From LC029 sp036676475 (GTDB lineage Bacteria > Bacillota > Bacilli > Aneurinibacillales > RAOX-1): a stretch of DNA of 64,000 nt. Below are positions 34,699 through 42,400 of the stretch, piece after piece. The stretch covers positions 62,001-126,000 of the forward strand of contig JAKFCU010000098.1 of the NCBI GenBank assembly GCA_036676475.1, in the 5' to 3' direction. Each line of letters begins with the position of its first letter. The first letter of the stretch is position 1. The notes beneath the pieces were generated by a model. It searched no databases, was not told where the DNA came from, and saw only the letters and a list, made by a program, of their open reading frames with translations. The translations under genes were made by a program, and so were the position numbers.

Positions 34699-35799
34699 AT
34701 GGAAACCGGATTAATTCAACCTTGGGATACTGCCCCAGGAGCTGACGATCTATTCGTGCCAAAAGAAATAGAGGATATGACCCAAAAGGTATTACCTCAC
34801 TACGACCTTAAAGTCAGTGGAATACGACTAGTTACTGCGAAACCAGATAAGGGCGGAGCTATCTGGCAAATGGAAACGGATAAAGGATCACATAGTTTGA
34901 AACTTTTACATCGCTATCCCGCAAGAAGTTTGTTTAGTATCTATGCACAGGAATATTTGGTGAATAAGGGTGCAAGAGTGGCTCCGTTTGTTCGAACAAA
35001 AACTGGACAAATGTCCGTGGAATATGGTGGGAAATTATGGATTGTAAACAAATGGATCCCATCACTTGCACCAGTAACCAAAATCGATTTACAGGGTTCT
35101 CAAGAACTGTGTTATGGATTAGGAGAATTTCACAAACACTCGCAGGGCTATATGTCACCGAAGGAAGCAAAAAAGTCAAGTCGATTGTACCGCTGGCCTA
35201 AAGCCTATCAAAAGATACTGACTAAATTAGGCTGGTTTAAAGTAGTAGCCAAGTTGTATTCCGACTTACCCGCCAGCCAGATGATACTAAATGTGGTTGA
35301 CAAATATGAACAACAGGCCCGAGAAGCGTTGCAACGTCTTGAAAATTCCCCGTACTCTTCTTTAACTGCCCGCGGAGAACATCATTGGGGAATTGTTCAT
35401 CAAGATTACGGATGGTCAAACGGACAACTCGGTCCGGAAGGTGTATGGATTATTGACCTTGATGGGGTATCGTATGATTTACCAATCCGCGACTTACGGA
35501 AATTAATTACTAGTACGATGGACGACATGGGAGTCTGGGATATCCAATGGATGCGGGGCATGATCGAGGCGTACCATCAGGCGAATCCAATTGAACCAGA
35601 ACTATATCAGGTGCTTCTTATCGATATGGCTTTACCGAATGAGTTTTACAAGCTCGTAAAAGAGATGGTTTACAGCCCCAGCACCTTTCTTACTGCAGAG
35701 CTGAATGATCTGATTCTTCGCTTGGAAAAAACGGACTCTACTAAATGGTTGGCATTACAAGAATTAAGTTCCGGTTTGATGGGAGGGAAATCAAAATGA
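34699..35799 (+). CDS. cotS: CotS-type spore coat kinase-fold protein
   Basis: This 366-residue member of the CotS/aminoglycoside phosphotransferase-like family has an ATP-lysine strand HSLKLLHRYP and LWIVNKWIPS as hinge. The catalytic loop is IVHQDYGWSNGQL, followed by the metal-binding WIIDLDGVSYDLPIRDL. CotS proteins are inner spore coat components of Bacillus. Here the gene overlaps a CotSA-like glycosyltransferase gene by 4 bp, the same pairing as in B. subtilis. The ATG has GCGAGGAG upstream. Confidence 0.88.
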   Translation: METGLIQPWDTAPGADDLFVPKEIEDMTQKVLPHYDLKVSGIRLVTAKPDKGGAIWQMETDKGSHSLKLLHRYPARSLFSIYAQEYLVNKGARVAPFVRTKTGQMSVEYGGKLWIVNKWIPSLAPVTKIDLQGSQELCYGLGEFHKHSQGYMSPKEAKKSSRLYRWPKAYQKILTKLGWFKVVAKLYSDLPASQMILNVVDKYEQQAREALQRLENSPYSSLTARGEHHWGIVHQDYGWSNGQLGPEGVWIIDLDGVSYDLPIRDLRKLITSTMDDMGVWDIQWMRGMIEAYHQANPIEPELYQVLLIDMALPNEFYKLVKEMVYSPSTFLTAELNDLILRLEKTDSTKWLALQELSSGLMGGKSK

Positions 35800-37214
35800 A
35801 TGTGTTAATGATTGCTACCGAATTATTACCTGTTCCTCCTGTAAAAGGTGGAGCCATACAAACTTATATCGCAGGGGTTGCTCCATTATTGGCAGAACAT
35901 CACAACTTGACCATTGTAGGAATTCAAGATCCTTCACTTTCGGTAAATGAAGTTATCAATCAAATTCGCTACGTACGACTTCCAGGGCAAGGACAATTTG
36001 AAATATACCAAGATGAGATAATCAAGTTCCTCCAAACAAATTCTTTTGATTTAATCCACATCTTTAATCGTCCCCTCATCGCTAGCAGCATCCGTGCCGT
36101 TGCTCCTCACTCCCGTATCATTCTTAGCATGCATAATGATATGTTTGATCCCCATAAGATCTCGATAGAAGCAGGAACCGATGTAATCCAACAATCAGAA
36201 CAGATCATAACCGTTAGTGACTATGTCGGACGAAAGATTAGCACGTTCTTTCCACAGGCTTCCAGTAAAGTACGAACCATCTATTCTGGAGTTGATTTAA
36301 ATCGTTTCGTTCCTTATGATAAATCTCCGGAGGCTCAACGAATACGAGAGCAATTGAGGAAAGAGAACAATCTTGGTTCTAAGAAAGTCATTTTGTTCGC
36401 AGGTCGACTATCCCCAAACAAAGGAGTAGACATACTCGTTAGATCGATGTATGAACTTGCACAAAAATATAAAGATATTGCTCTAGTAATTGTCGGAAGC
36501 AGATGGTACAGCGATGACAAGGTTACTGACTATGTCGCCTATATTCGTGCACTGGTCGCTCGTTTATCCATCCCGGTTGTCACCACCGGATTTGTCAATC
36601 CGAACGAGATACACAAGTGGTTCTGGGTAGGAGATATTTTTGTCTGTCCCTCTCAATGGCAAGAACCGCTTGCGCGCGTTCACTATGAAGCCATGGCATC
36701 CGGGTTACCAATCATTACCACTGCACGGGGAGGCAATCCAGAAGTGATAATCGAGGGAGGAAATGGTTTCATTATCTCCCAACCAGAAGATCCCAGTGCC
36801 TTTGTAGAAAAACTTTCCCTTCTCCTTTCCGATCAAAGTCTAGGTAAAAAAATGGGGTATCAGGGGTATAATCTAGCGAAAGAGCGGTACAGTTGGAAGC
36901 GAGTAGCGGAAGAGATCCTTCAAGTGTGGTCCACCCCTGCATTAACATCAACGACCATTGCAGCAAAACAAACTGAACAAATTGAACAAATTGAGCAAAC
37001 TGAACAAATCAAAGAAACTAAAGAAATTAAAGAAATTAAAGAAATTAAAGAAATGAAGAAAATCAAGGAAAAGGAAGAAAAAAAGAAAGAGAAAAAGAAA
37101 GAAAAAGAAATGAAAGAAAAGGAAAAAGAAGATAAAAAGAAAGATAAAGAAGAGAAAAAGAAAGAAAAAGAAGAAAAAAAGAAAAGCAAAGAAACTAAAA
37201 AGTCTAACGATTAA
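35796..37214 (+). CDS. cotSA: CotSA-type glycosyltransferase with Lys/Glu-rich tail
   Basis: This GT4 glycosyltransferase of 472 residues starts MNVLMIATELLPVPPVKGGA, with GGAIQTYI as the N-terminal glycine loop, ILFAGRLSPNKGVDILV, and the C-terminal donor site region WQEPLARVHYEAMASGLPII. After about residue 390 comes an 80-residue low-complexity tail, first EQIEQ/KEIKEI repeats and then K/E runs. The ATG at 35796 overlaps the cotS stop and has GGGAGGG upstream. The tail is not part of the GT fold and may bind charged polymers or scaffold coat proteins. Confidence 0.87.
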   Translation: MNVLMIATELLPVPPVKGGAIQTYIAGVAPLLAEHHNLTIVGIQDPSLSVNEVINQIRYVRLPGQGQFEIYQDEIIKFLQTNSFDLIHIFNRPLIASSIRAVAPHSRIILSMHNDMFDPHKISIEAGTDVIQQSEQIITVSDYVGRKISTFFPQASSKVRTIYSGVDLNRFVPYDKSPEAQRIREQLRKENNLGSKKVILFAGRLSPNKGVDILVRSMYELAQKYKDIALVIVGSRWYSDDKVTDYVAYIRALVARLSIPVVTTGFVNPNEIHKWFWVGDIFVCPSQWQEPLARVHYEAMASGLPIITTARGGNPEVIIEGGNGFIISQPEDPSAFVEKLSLLLSDQSLGKKMGYQGYNLAKERYSWKRVAEEILQVWSTPALTSTTIAAKQTEQIEQIEQTEQIKETKEIKEIKEIKEMKKIKEKEEKKKEKKKEKEMKEKEKEDKKKDKEEKKKEKEEKKKSKETKKSND

Positions 37215-37471
37215 ATTCTCTTTTTTCAGAAGGACTTTTATAATCTGAGGTCATCATTGACAGGGAGGATCTGAACCTCGTTTATACACCTAGACCAGAG
37301 ATAGAAAGCATTGTACAGGAGAAGTCCAACCGTTGATGTAGGCTTTTTCCCTGCTTAAAAACGTATATGTCTGGCAATCGCTGCTCATGTGGCTAAATCT
37401 GTAGCAATAGCACATTTTACATTTTATAATTCATGTCTTACTATTTCCGGGATGCTTTTATCTATTAAAAG

Positions 37472-37506
37472 AAAAACCCTTAGATAAACTTAATCTAAGG
37501 GTTTTT
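37472..37506 (+). terminator. rho-independent terminator
   Basis: AAAAACCCTTAGAT and ATCTAAGGGTTTTT form a perfect 14-bp stem. The 37215-37624 interval otherwise holds only a short unplaceable coding-like stretch near 37270-37336. Confidence 0.8.
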
Positions 37507-37624
37507 ACATTGATTCATGATGATTGCACTTATCGAATAGACATTCATATAGATTTTATGCACACCTAAGTATAACTCAACGTATGATAGTTCTAGATGA
37601 TTTTCCTATAGAGGAGGGATTGAA

Positions 37625-38296
37625 GTGCGTGAGACTCCTACCAGCAGCAATCACGATTCACATTGCATTAGGGTTCAGAAAGTCTATGATTGGGTTGTAA
37701 AACAAGCTCATTTTCAGCTGTATGTAAAAGCAGAGAATATCGAGTGGGTATGTTTGAATAATGTTAACGATTTTTCACAGCTTGGTCAAGATGTAGATAT
37801 AACTTGCTTTATTACGGATGAGAATGGAAATGGCCGTGATCCATTGGGGGAACATTCCATTTTATGTGAGGAAATTCCACAGGTCGGCGGTAGAAAGGAT
37901 GTAACTGCGACCTTTCCGAATGGCAGCCGGGTGACCTTGCAAAAAGTAAAGCTATTCAAACGGGGATATTTGGTTGTGGAGGCCATTGATAGACGAGGAA
38001 ATAGTTGTAAATCTGAACCCATTTCCTTTCAATTCGAAGAAGCCTTCTTGCTCTGTGCCCCGCCAGGAACCATCGTGGATTGTCACATCTCCTATTTTGA
38101 TTGCACCGCTTCCATCCAGTGGGATAGTAATAAGAAGCTTCAGAATATATCCATTGCCATTGATCTTTGCCAAGAAGTGCAAATGGAGGCAATGGCGAAG
38201 ATCCTCTTGAAAGGTGAATTAAAGATTGTGAAAAAGGAATTAATTGAAAAAGAAATAATTAAAAAAGAAGAGGAAGAGGAAGAGGAAGAGGAATAA
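37625..38296 (+). CDS. Cys-rich KVYDWV-motif protein, copy 1, with poly-Glu tail
   Basis: This 223-residue protein is a clear paralogue of the one encoded at 42401. Both share CI(R/K)V-x-KVYDWV at the N-terminus, an ITCF/VECF strand, LGEHSILCEE / TDGSILCTE, TLQKVK, LLCAPPGT / FLCAPAGT, and C-x-(D/E)VQMEA near the end, with matching cysteines. This copy ends in a Lys/Glu segment and a run of nine Glu. The GTG start has GAGGAGGG upstream. It is likely a structural spore coat or exosporium component. That function is inferred from context, and I do not recognise a named family. Confidence 0.7.
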   Translation: MRETPTSSNHDSHCIRVQKVYDWVVKQAHFQLYVKAENIEWVCLNNVNDFSQLGQDVDITCFITDENGNGRDPLGEHSILCEEIPQVGGRKDVTATFPNGSRVTLQKVKLFKRGYLVVEAIDRRGNSCKSEPISFQFEEAFLLCAPPGTIVDCHISYFDCTASIQWDSNKKLQNISIAIDLCQEVQMEAMAKILLKGELKIVKKELIEKEIIKKEEEEEEEEE

Positions 38297-38360
38297 AACA
38301 AGAATACACATTGAGTGAGCAATCAGATTTTTGGTAATAGGCAATCAGGTTTTAACAAAG

Positions 38361-38390
38361 AAACAGACAACAACCATTGTTGTCTGTTTT
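38361..38390 (+). terminator. rho-independent terminator
   Basis: A perfect 12-bp stem AAACAGACAACA / TGTTGTCTGTTT with a 5-base loop is followed by Ts. It serves the KVYDWV gene upstream. Confidence 0.8.
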
Positions 38391-38511
38391 CCTTTCCGCA
38401 TAGGAAAGTGTAAGTTTACTAAAATATTTAAGAGAACAAACTTTCCTATCTGCATAAAAGCTTCCTTTAAAGGCGGTCTGGCTACCCGGAAATGCTTCGA
38501 TAAAGCTTTTT

Positions 38512-38595
38512 TTATTTTTTTACAATAATCACTTTTGATCCACCTTTAGACTGGTTTGTAGGCCTTCCGGAATTTTTCGAGCATGAGCATGCCAT
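38512..38595 (-). CDS. 27-residue Cys-containing basic peptide
   Basis: The peptide reads MACSCSKNSGRPTNQSKGG followed by SKVIIVKK. The ATG at 38595 has AAAGGTGG about 8 bases upstream, a near-perfect ribosome binding site, which supports expression. The CSC motif and the position in the spore-surface locus suggest a small coat peptide that could be cross-linked by cysteines. I do not recognise a family. The rest of 38297-38918 holds a terminator and a degenerate palindromic repeat around 38395-38460. Confidence 0.5.
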   Translation of the reverse strand: MACSCSKNSGRPTNQSKGGSKVIIVKK

Positions 38596-38918
38596 GGTCA
38601 TCACCACCTTTAGAAAGGAATAAAGGAACCCTCTTCCGGATTTAAAAAGGAAGAGGGAAGTAAAGGGGACAAAAAGGATGTTCATACAAAGGAAAGCCAA
38701 TCCCTTGTACTGGTATTATATTTTCGACATAGTTGGTTTGTAACGGCGTATCATCTGATGAAATGGCCTTATTTACAGCTGTTTGAGTGGGAAGGTGTAC
38801 ATTCGGTTTAGGTACTAATTTAATTCACTGAAATCAGGCGAATGCTTAGTACTTTGCAGCAACTAGATACGTATACATACAGTACAAATTAAATATCATG
38901 ACAAATGAAAGGGGACAA

Positions 38919-39827
38919 ATGCAAATGCAAGAGATTAGCTCAGAGTATCTTAAGTCTCTAACGGGCAGAGTCGTACGCGTCTATAAGGGAGGCCCTGAAG
39001 CCAAATGGGGAACCCTGCTTGCCGTTAACGGAGACCATTTAGTGATTCAAACGGAACAAGATGGTGTGATCTATTATAATGTAAGGCACATCAAGAGTAT
39101 CAGTGAGGATTCAAAGAGTACCACATTGCCTCCCAATGATAACGCAGATAACGAAGTTGAGCATATCAGGTCGGATAGTTTCGATACCCTGATTGGAGAA
39201 CTAAAAGGGCAATATGTCCGCCTAGATCGTGGAGGTCCTGAATCCAGGCGCGGCAGATTGATTAGTGTGGGCAAAGACCATTTGGTTTTGGAGACAGATA
39301 AAGAAGGGGTCGTGTATTACAATCTTGAGCATATCAAAAGTATCAGCCTTGCAATAAATGATAATCAGAACAAAGAGCAAAACAGCGAATCCAACAATCA
39401 AAGCGCCAATAATAATATGAATAATTCTCTTCCTAGCTATCTAGAAGCCGGAGATTTTAAAGAATTGCTGAAAACCATCGGCAGCCAACCTCATTGGGTA
39501 AAAATCAATCGCGGCGGACCAGAGAGCATGGAAGGAGTACTTATACCAACAAACAGTACGGATGATTATTTTACCTTAATCATCAATCATGAGGTAATAC
39601 GCATCTCTACTTATCATATCCGCAATATAAGTATCGGGCAGAAATCAAAGCAAAACAACAATCAAGAAAATAATAGCCAGCAGAATGTGCAGTCATCAAA
39701 TTCCCAGAACCAGAGCAACCAAGAAAACAGCAATAACGAGAATAGCGGGAACAACAAGAACAACAAGCAGAAAAATCGCACAAGCAGAGAAGCAAGATAT
39801 GTTACCTTCAGCAACAAGTCAAACTAA
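38919..39827 (+). CDS. three-repeat DUF2642-like spore coat protein with Asn/Gln tail
   Basis: This 302-residue protein contains three copies of a roughly 48-residue barrel unit: GRVVRVYKGGPEAKWGTLL to VRHIKSIS, GQYVRLDRGGPESRRGRLI to LEHIKSIS, and HWVKINRGGPESMEGVLI to TYHIRNIS. The GGPE(S/A) turn is invariant. Asn/Gln-rich linkers separate units two and three, and a 60-residue Asn/Gln/Ser tail ends the protein. An ATG at 38898 is in frame, but GAAAGGGG fits the ATG at 38919. A sigma-E/sigma-K-like -10 (CATACAGTA at 38876-38884) lies upstream. Confidence 0.78.
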   Translation: MQMQEISSEYLKSLTGRVVRVYKGGPEAKWGTLLAVNGDHLVIQTEQDGVIYYNVRHIKSISEDSKSTTLPPNDNADNEVEHIRSDSFDTLIGELKGQYVRLDRGGPESRRGRLISVGKDHLVLETDKEGVVYYNLEHIKSISLAINDNQNKEQNSESNNQSANNNMNNSLPSYLEAGDFKELLKTIGSQPHWVKINRGGPESMEGVLIPTNSTDDYFTLIINHEVIRISTYHIRNISIGQKSKQNNNQENNSQQNVQSSNSQNQSNQENSNNENSGNNKNNKQKNRTSREARYVTFSNKSN

Positions 39828-39845
39828 TTACTCAATGTATTATTT

Positions 39846-40065
39846 ATGAAAAATAGCTTCACTAACCTGATCACAGGGGCATTGGTTGCTACAGCTTCTA
39901 GTGCCTCTATCGGTGTAAGATTTGCGGCGAACCTCGTTTCCCTGCAAATTGTGGACTAGATCTACGCTATGCCAGTCATGATGTTCGTCCCGTTTGATCG
40001 GGATGTATCGATTATTCTGGCTTTTATTTATCTATTTCAAAAGGACATTCCCCGTTATATTTTAC
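39846..40065 (+). pseudogene. remnant of a second ArsB-family transporter gene
   Basis: The frame NSFTNLITGALVATASSASIG, then NLVSLQIVD, a TAG, IYAMPVMMFVPF and IILAFIYLFQKDIPRYI aligns with the intact transporter at 28547 (GALTATASSAPIGVSNIVNL, LISLKIV, AMMFVP, LLYTYFYRILPRT). Only about 70 codons of the 449 survive. It sits directly upstream of the coat gene at 40081, in the same order as the intact pair at 28-30 kb. Confidence 0.8.
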
Positions 40066-40080
40066 TAGAGGAGGTTTCTA

Positions 40081-40746
40081 ATGTGGTACTTTGAACAATA
40101 TTTGGGGAAGGTTATAGAACTGCAGTTATCAGGAAATGTAAGGCGCATTGGAACCCTTATTGATTTTGGCCTAGATATCGTCGTCATTCATGATGGCTAT
40201 CGATTCCTGTACATTCCATTAGTACATGTCCAATGTCTTATTCCCAATCCCAAATATGATTATACCTTTTCGAGTCCTTCCGAAGCCCCAATGAATATCA
40301 ATAATGAATCGATCTCCTTTAGGAAGATATTAAATAATGCAAAAGGGAGTTTTGTAGAGCTTAATGTGACAGGAAAACTTCCCATACACGGCTATGTCAC
40401 GAATGTATTAAACAATTATTTTGTCTTTTACTCTCCTGTTTACAAAAACCTCCTTATCTCTTTTTATCATTTGAAATGGTTGGTTCCCTATTATAGGAAT
40501 ATGGTTCCTTACTCCTTAAGCCAGCATCATTTGCCTATCAATCCCTCTACTCTTTCGTTATCGAGATCCTTCGAAGAGCAATTGAAAAAGCTAGAGGGGA
40601 AATTGGTTATCTTGGATCTGGGTGAAAATCCGGGGAAGATTGGTCTCTTAGAGAAGGTGGAAGATAACGTCATAGAACTAGTTGGGGCCGAGGGAGAAAA
40701 GAAAATATGGAATATTCAACATATTAAAACAGTCCACTTGCCATAG
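40081..40746 (+). CDS. spore coat-type protein with three Sm-like barrels, copy 2
   Basis: This is a 221-residue paralogue of the protein at 27849, with the same length and many identical blocks: FLYIPLVHVQ / FYYIPLVHLQ, NNYFVFYSPVYK / NDYFIFYSPVYR, LNPS.. / INPS.., LSRSFEEQ / LSRTFEQQ, NPGKIGLLEKVEDN / HPNKIGLLQHVDNN. The three internal barrel segments each end in H-x-(K/Q). GAGGAGG precedes the ATG, and a terminator follows. The upstream ArsB partner has decayed, so this copy must be expressed without it. Confidence 0.77.
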   Translation: MWYFEQYLGKVIELQLSGNVRRIGTLIDFGLDIVVIHDGYRFLYIPLVHVQCLIPNPKYDYTFSSPSEAPMNINNESISFRKILNNAKGSFVELNVTGKLPIHGYVTNVLNNYFVFYSPVYKNLLISFYHLKWLVPYYRNMVPYSLSQHHLPINPSTLSLSRSFEEQLKKLEGKLVILDLGENPGKIGLLEKVEDNVIELVGAEGEKKIWNIQHIKTVHLP

Positions 40747-40768
40747 AATCGAACCCTTTCAGATAAAT

Positions 40769-40806
40769 AAAAAGCTGCTGAGTCAAGTCTCTACAGCTTT
40801 TTTTAT
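40769..40806. terminator. bidirectional terminator
   Basis: AAAAAGCTG and CAGCTTTTT arms lie between the coat gene and the convergent small gene at 40806, with T runs on both strands. Confidence 0.75.
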
Positions 40807-40988
40807 TATTCCTTCGAATCCCCCTGTTCCATAAGTTCTTTTATTAGTAGGTCTACTCCTTCCTCGGATTCGGCAAATCCTTGTAATCGGCAGCCGCTAA
40901 GCATGATTGCGATGGCTTGGTCCAGGCTGTAAGCGATCCAACAGCCATCGTTATTTTCCATCAGGACGTATATAAACTCATTGTTCAT
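40806..40988 (-). CDS. small conserved-looking acidic protein
   Basis: This is a 60-residue protein starting MNNEFIYVLMENNDGCWIAY. The ATG at 40988 is preceded by GAGGAGGCGAATAAA, which decides the start against an earlier in-frame codon. The middle SLDQAIAIMLSGCRL and an acidic C-terminus suggest a compact alpha/beta fold. I do not recognise a family. It is monocistronic and shares a terminator with the convergent coat gene. Confidence 0.6.
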   Translation of the reverse strand: MNNEFIYVLMENNDGCWIAYSLDQAIAIMLSGCRLQGFAESEEGVDLLIKELMEQGDSKE

Positions 40989-41219
40989 TTTATTCGCCTC
41001 CTCAATCTGCATCTTGAATTTGCTAGTATCAGGTATAAAATTGATAGATTTATAGTATGTTATGACACGATTGACAAGGTTGTATCGGCTAATGGATTAA
41101 GGCAAATGATGGCTTTCAAAAATTAGACGATTAGACTGGGATAGATGCCGTTTCAAACTAGTATTTCTAGCTATATAGTAGTGTAAGGAAATCAAATACA
41201 AGTTCAGAGAGGGTGCACA

Positions 41220-41450
41220 ATGATGCCAAAAGGAAAAGGACACGGACCAGGAAAAGGACATGAAAAAGGGCATGAAAAAGGACATGAAAAAGGACATGAA
41301 AAAGGAAAAGAAGAGGAAAAAGACAAAGGAAAAAAAGGAAAACATAAAGATAAAGATAAAAAAGATAAAAAAGATAAAAAAGATAAAAAAGATAAAAAAG
41401 ATAAAGATGGAAAGAAGAAAGAAGAGGAAAAAGGAGATTGCGGAGAGTAA
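41220..41450 (+). CDS. low-complexity Gly-His-Glu-Lys / Lys-Asp peptide
   Basis: This 76-residue, highly charged peptide has a GKGHGPGKGHEKG repeat block (a 12-bp DNA unit repeated four times), then a KDKKDKKDKK block (a 9-bp unit repeated about five times), ending EEEKGDCGE. The ATG pair at 41220/41223 follows AGAGAGGG. No folded domain is visible. Its repeats resemble the tails of the kinase-fold and CotSA-like proteins nearby, so it may be a free-standing version of such a tail in the spore coat. Confidence 0.55.
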   Translation: MMPKGKGHGPGKGHEKGHEKGHEKGHEKGKEEEKDKGKKGKHKDKDKKDKKDKKDKKDKKDKDGKKKEEEKGDCGE

Positions 41451-41542
41451 TAAAACGGGGAACCCAAGATTATAAATTACTGTCTTTAAGATTCAAGAGC
41501 TTTTTTCTCTATTTTTCTATTTACAGCGACTGAATGAAATAA

Positions 41543-41564
41543 AGCCCGTGAATCATCACGGGCT
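41543..41564. terminator. hairpin, possible terminator
   Basis: A perfect AGCCCGTGA / TCACGGGCT stem lies between the charged-peptide gene and the convergent gene at 41596. The T tracts are weak. Confidence 0.5.
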
Positions 41565-41595
41565 ACATAAATCAAATAGGAAGGAGAGAATTTAT

Positions 41596-42138
41596 TCAAA
41601 AGTTAAGGATAATATTATTCAGTGATGATGATCCTTTTTTGATTTCTTGAAAATATACAAATCCTTCGATAATGATGCTGGTTTGCTTTTGAGGCTTTGA
41701 AACCGTTAACTCGAATTTCGTAAACGATAATTGTTCATTTGCAGCGATCGTTTTACGATGTTTGGCCATCAGCCAATGTTCCCCGTGTTGTTCGATCTTC
41801 TCCTTCCAGTCTTCGTTCACATACGTCCATTTTTCCAAGGTGCTAGTCTCATCAGTCACCTCTTGGGGAATGGTGGAAATTTTACCGCTTAACCGCACGG
41901 CTTCCGGGGACGATGACCGAATACAAATAATAGGTTGAGTTAAGGCATTTGTCCCCATATTTCTTATGATATAATTCCCAATAATAAGTACCTCATGTTC
42001 ATTTTCTGAATGATCAGGAAGAATAATGGAGAAGTCAAAATAGGATTCGCATTTAAATTGTGTATGGGTGTAATTTTTTTTGTTCCCCATAGACAGAACA
42101 TCTTTCCAACCGCTCATATATTTGATGATCTGCTTCAA
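41596..42138 (-). CDS. hypothetical protein in the spore-surface locus
   Basis: This is a 180-residue protein without membrane segments or a signal peptide. The TTG start is chosen because GGAAGGGAG lies 9 bases upstream. The beta-strand-rich sequence has FDFSIILPDHSENEHEVLI, a conserved-looking IRNMGTNALTQPIICIR, and a C-terminal strand pair. The pattern resembles beta-sandwich proteins whose N-terminal and C-terminal strands pair. I cannot assign a family. Its neighbours are all coat-like genes. Confidence 0.6.
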   Translation of the reverse strand: MKQIIKYMSGWKDVLSMGNKKNYTHTQFKCESYFDFSIILPDHSENEHEVLIIGNYIIRNMGTNALTQPIICIRSSSPEAVRLSGKISTIPQEVTDETSTLEKWTYVNEDWKEKIEQHGEHWLMAKHRKTIAANEQLSFTKFELTVSKPQKQTSIIIEGFVYFQEIKKGSSSLNNIILNF

Positions 42139-42224
42139 TGCTTTTCACTCCCTTCCTTATATCGATTCCCATTCATATGTATGATGTCGTCTAACCTTTC
42201 ATGAATTTTAGTTAGTTAGAAAAG

Positions 42225-42255
42225 AAAAACCGAGGTCTGGAACACCCCGGTTTTT
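42225..42255 (-). terminator. terminator downstream of the second KVYDWV gene
   Basis: On the minus strand AAAAACCGGGG and CCTCGGTTTTT form an imperfect stem with a T-rich tail. The stretch 42256-42400 carries a degenerate repeat related to that at about 38395 and the palindrome GGCTTGGCGCCAGCC near 42380. Confidence 0.6.
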
Positions 42256-42400
42256 AAGATAGCTTGGCGTTTGGGAAAGTATAAGTTTTCTTAACTTTTC
42301 TTCCACGCATAAGTGCAACTAGGCTGTCGCATAACCTCTTTGAACAAATCGAAGTCAAAGAGTTTATCTCTACTGAAGGCTTGGCGCCAGCCAAGGCCTA

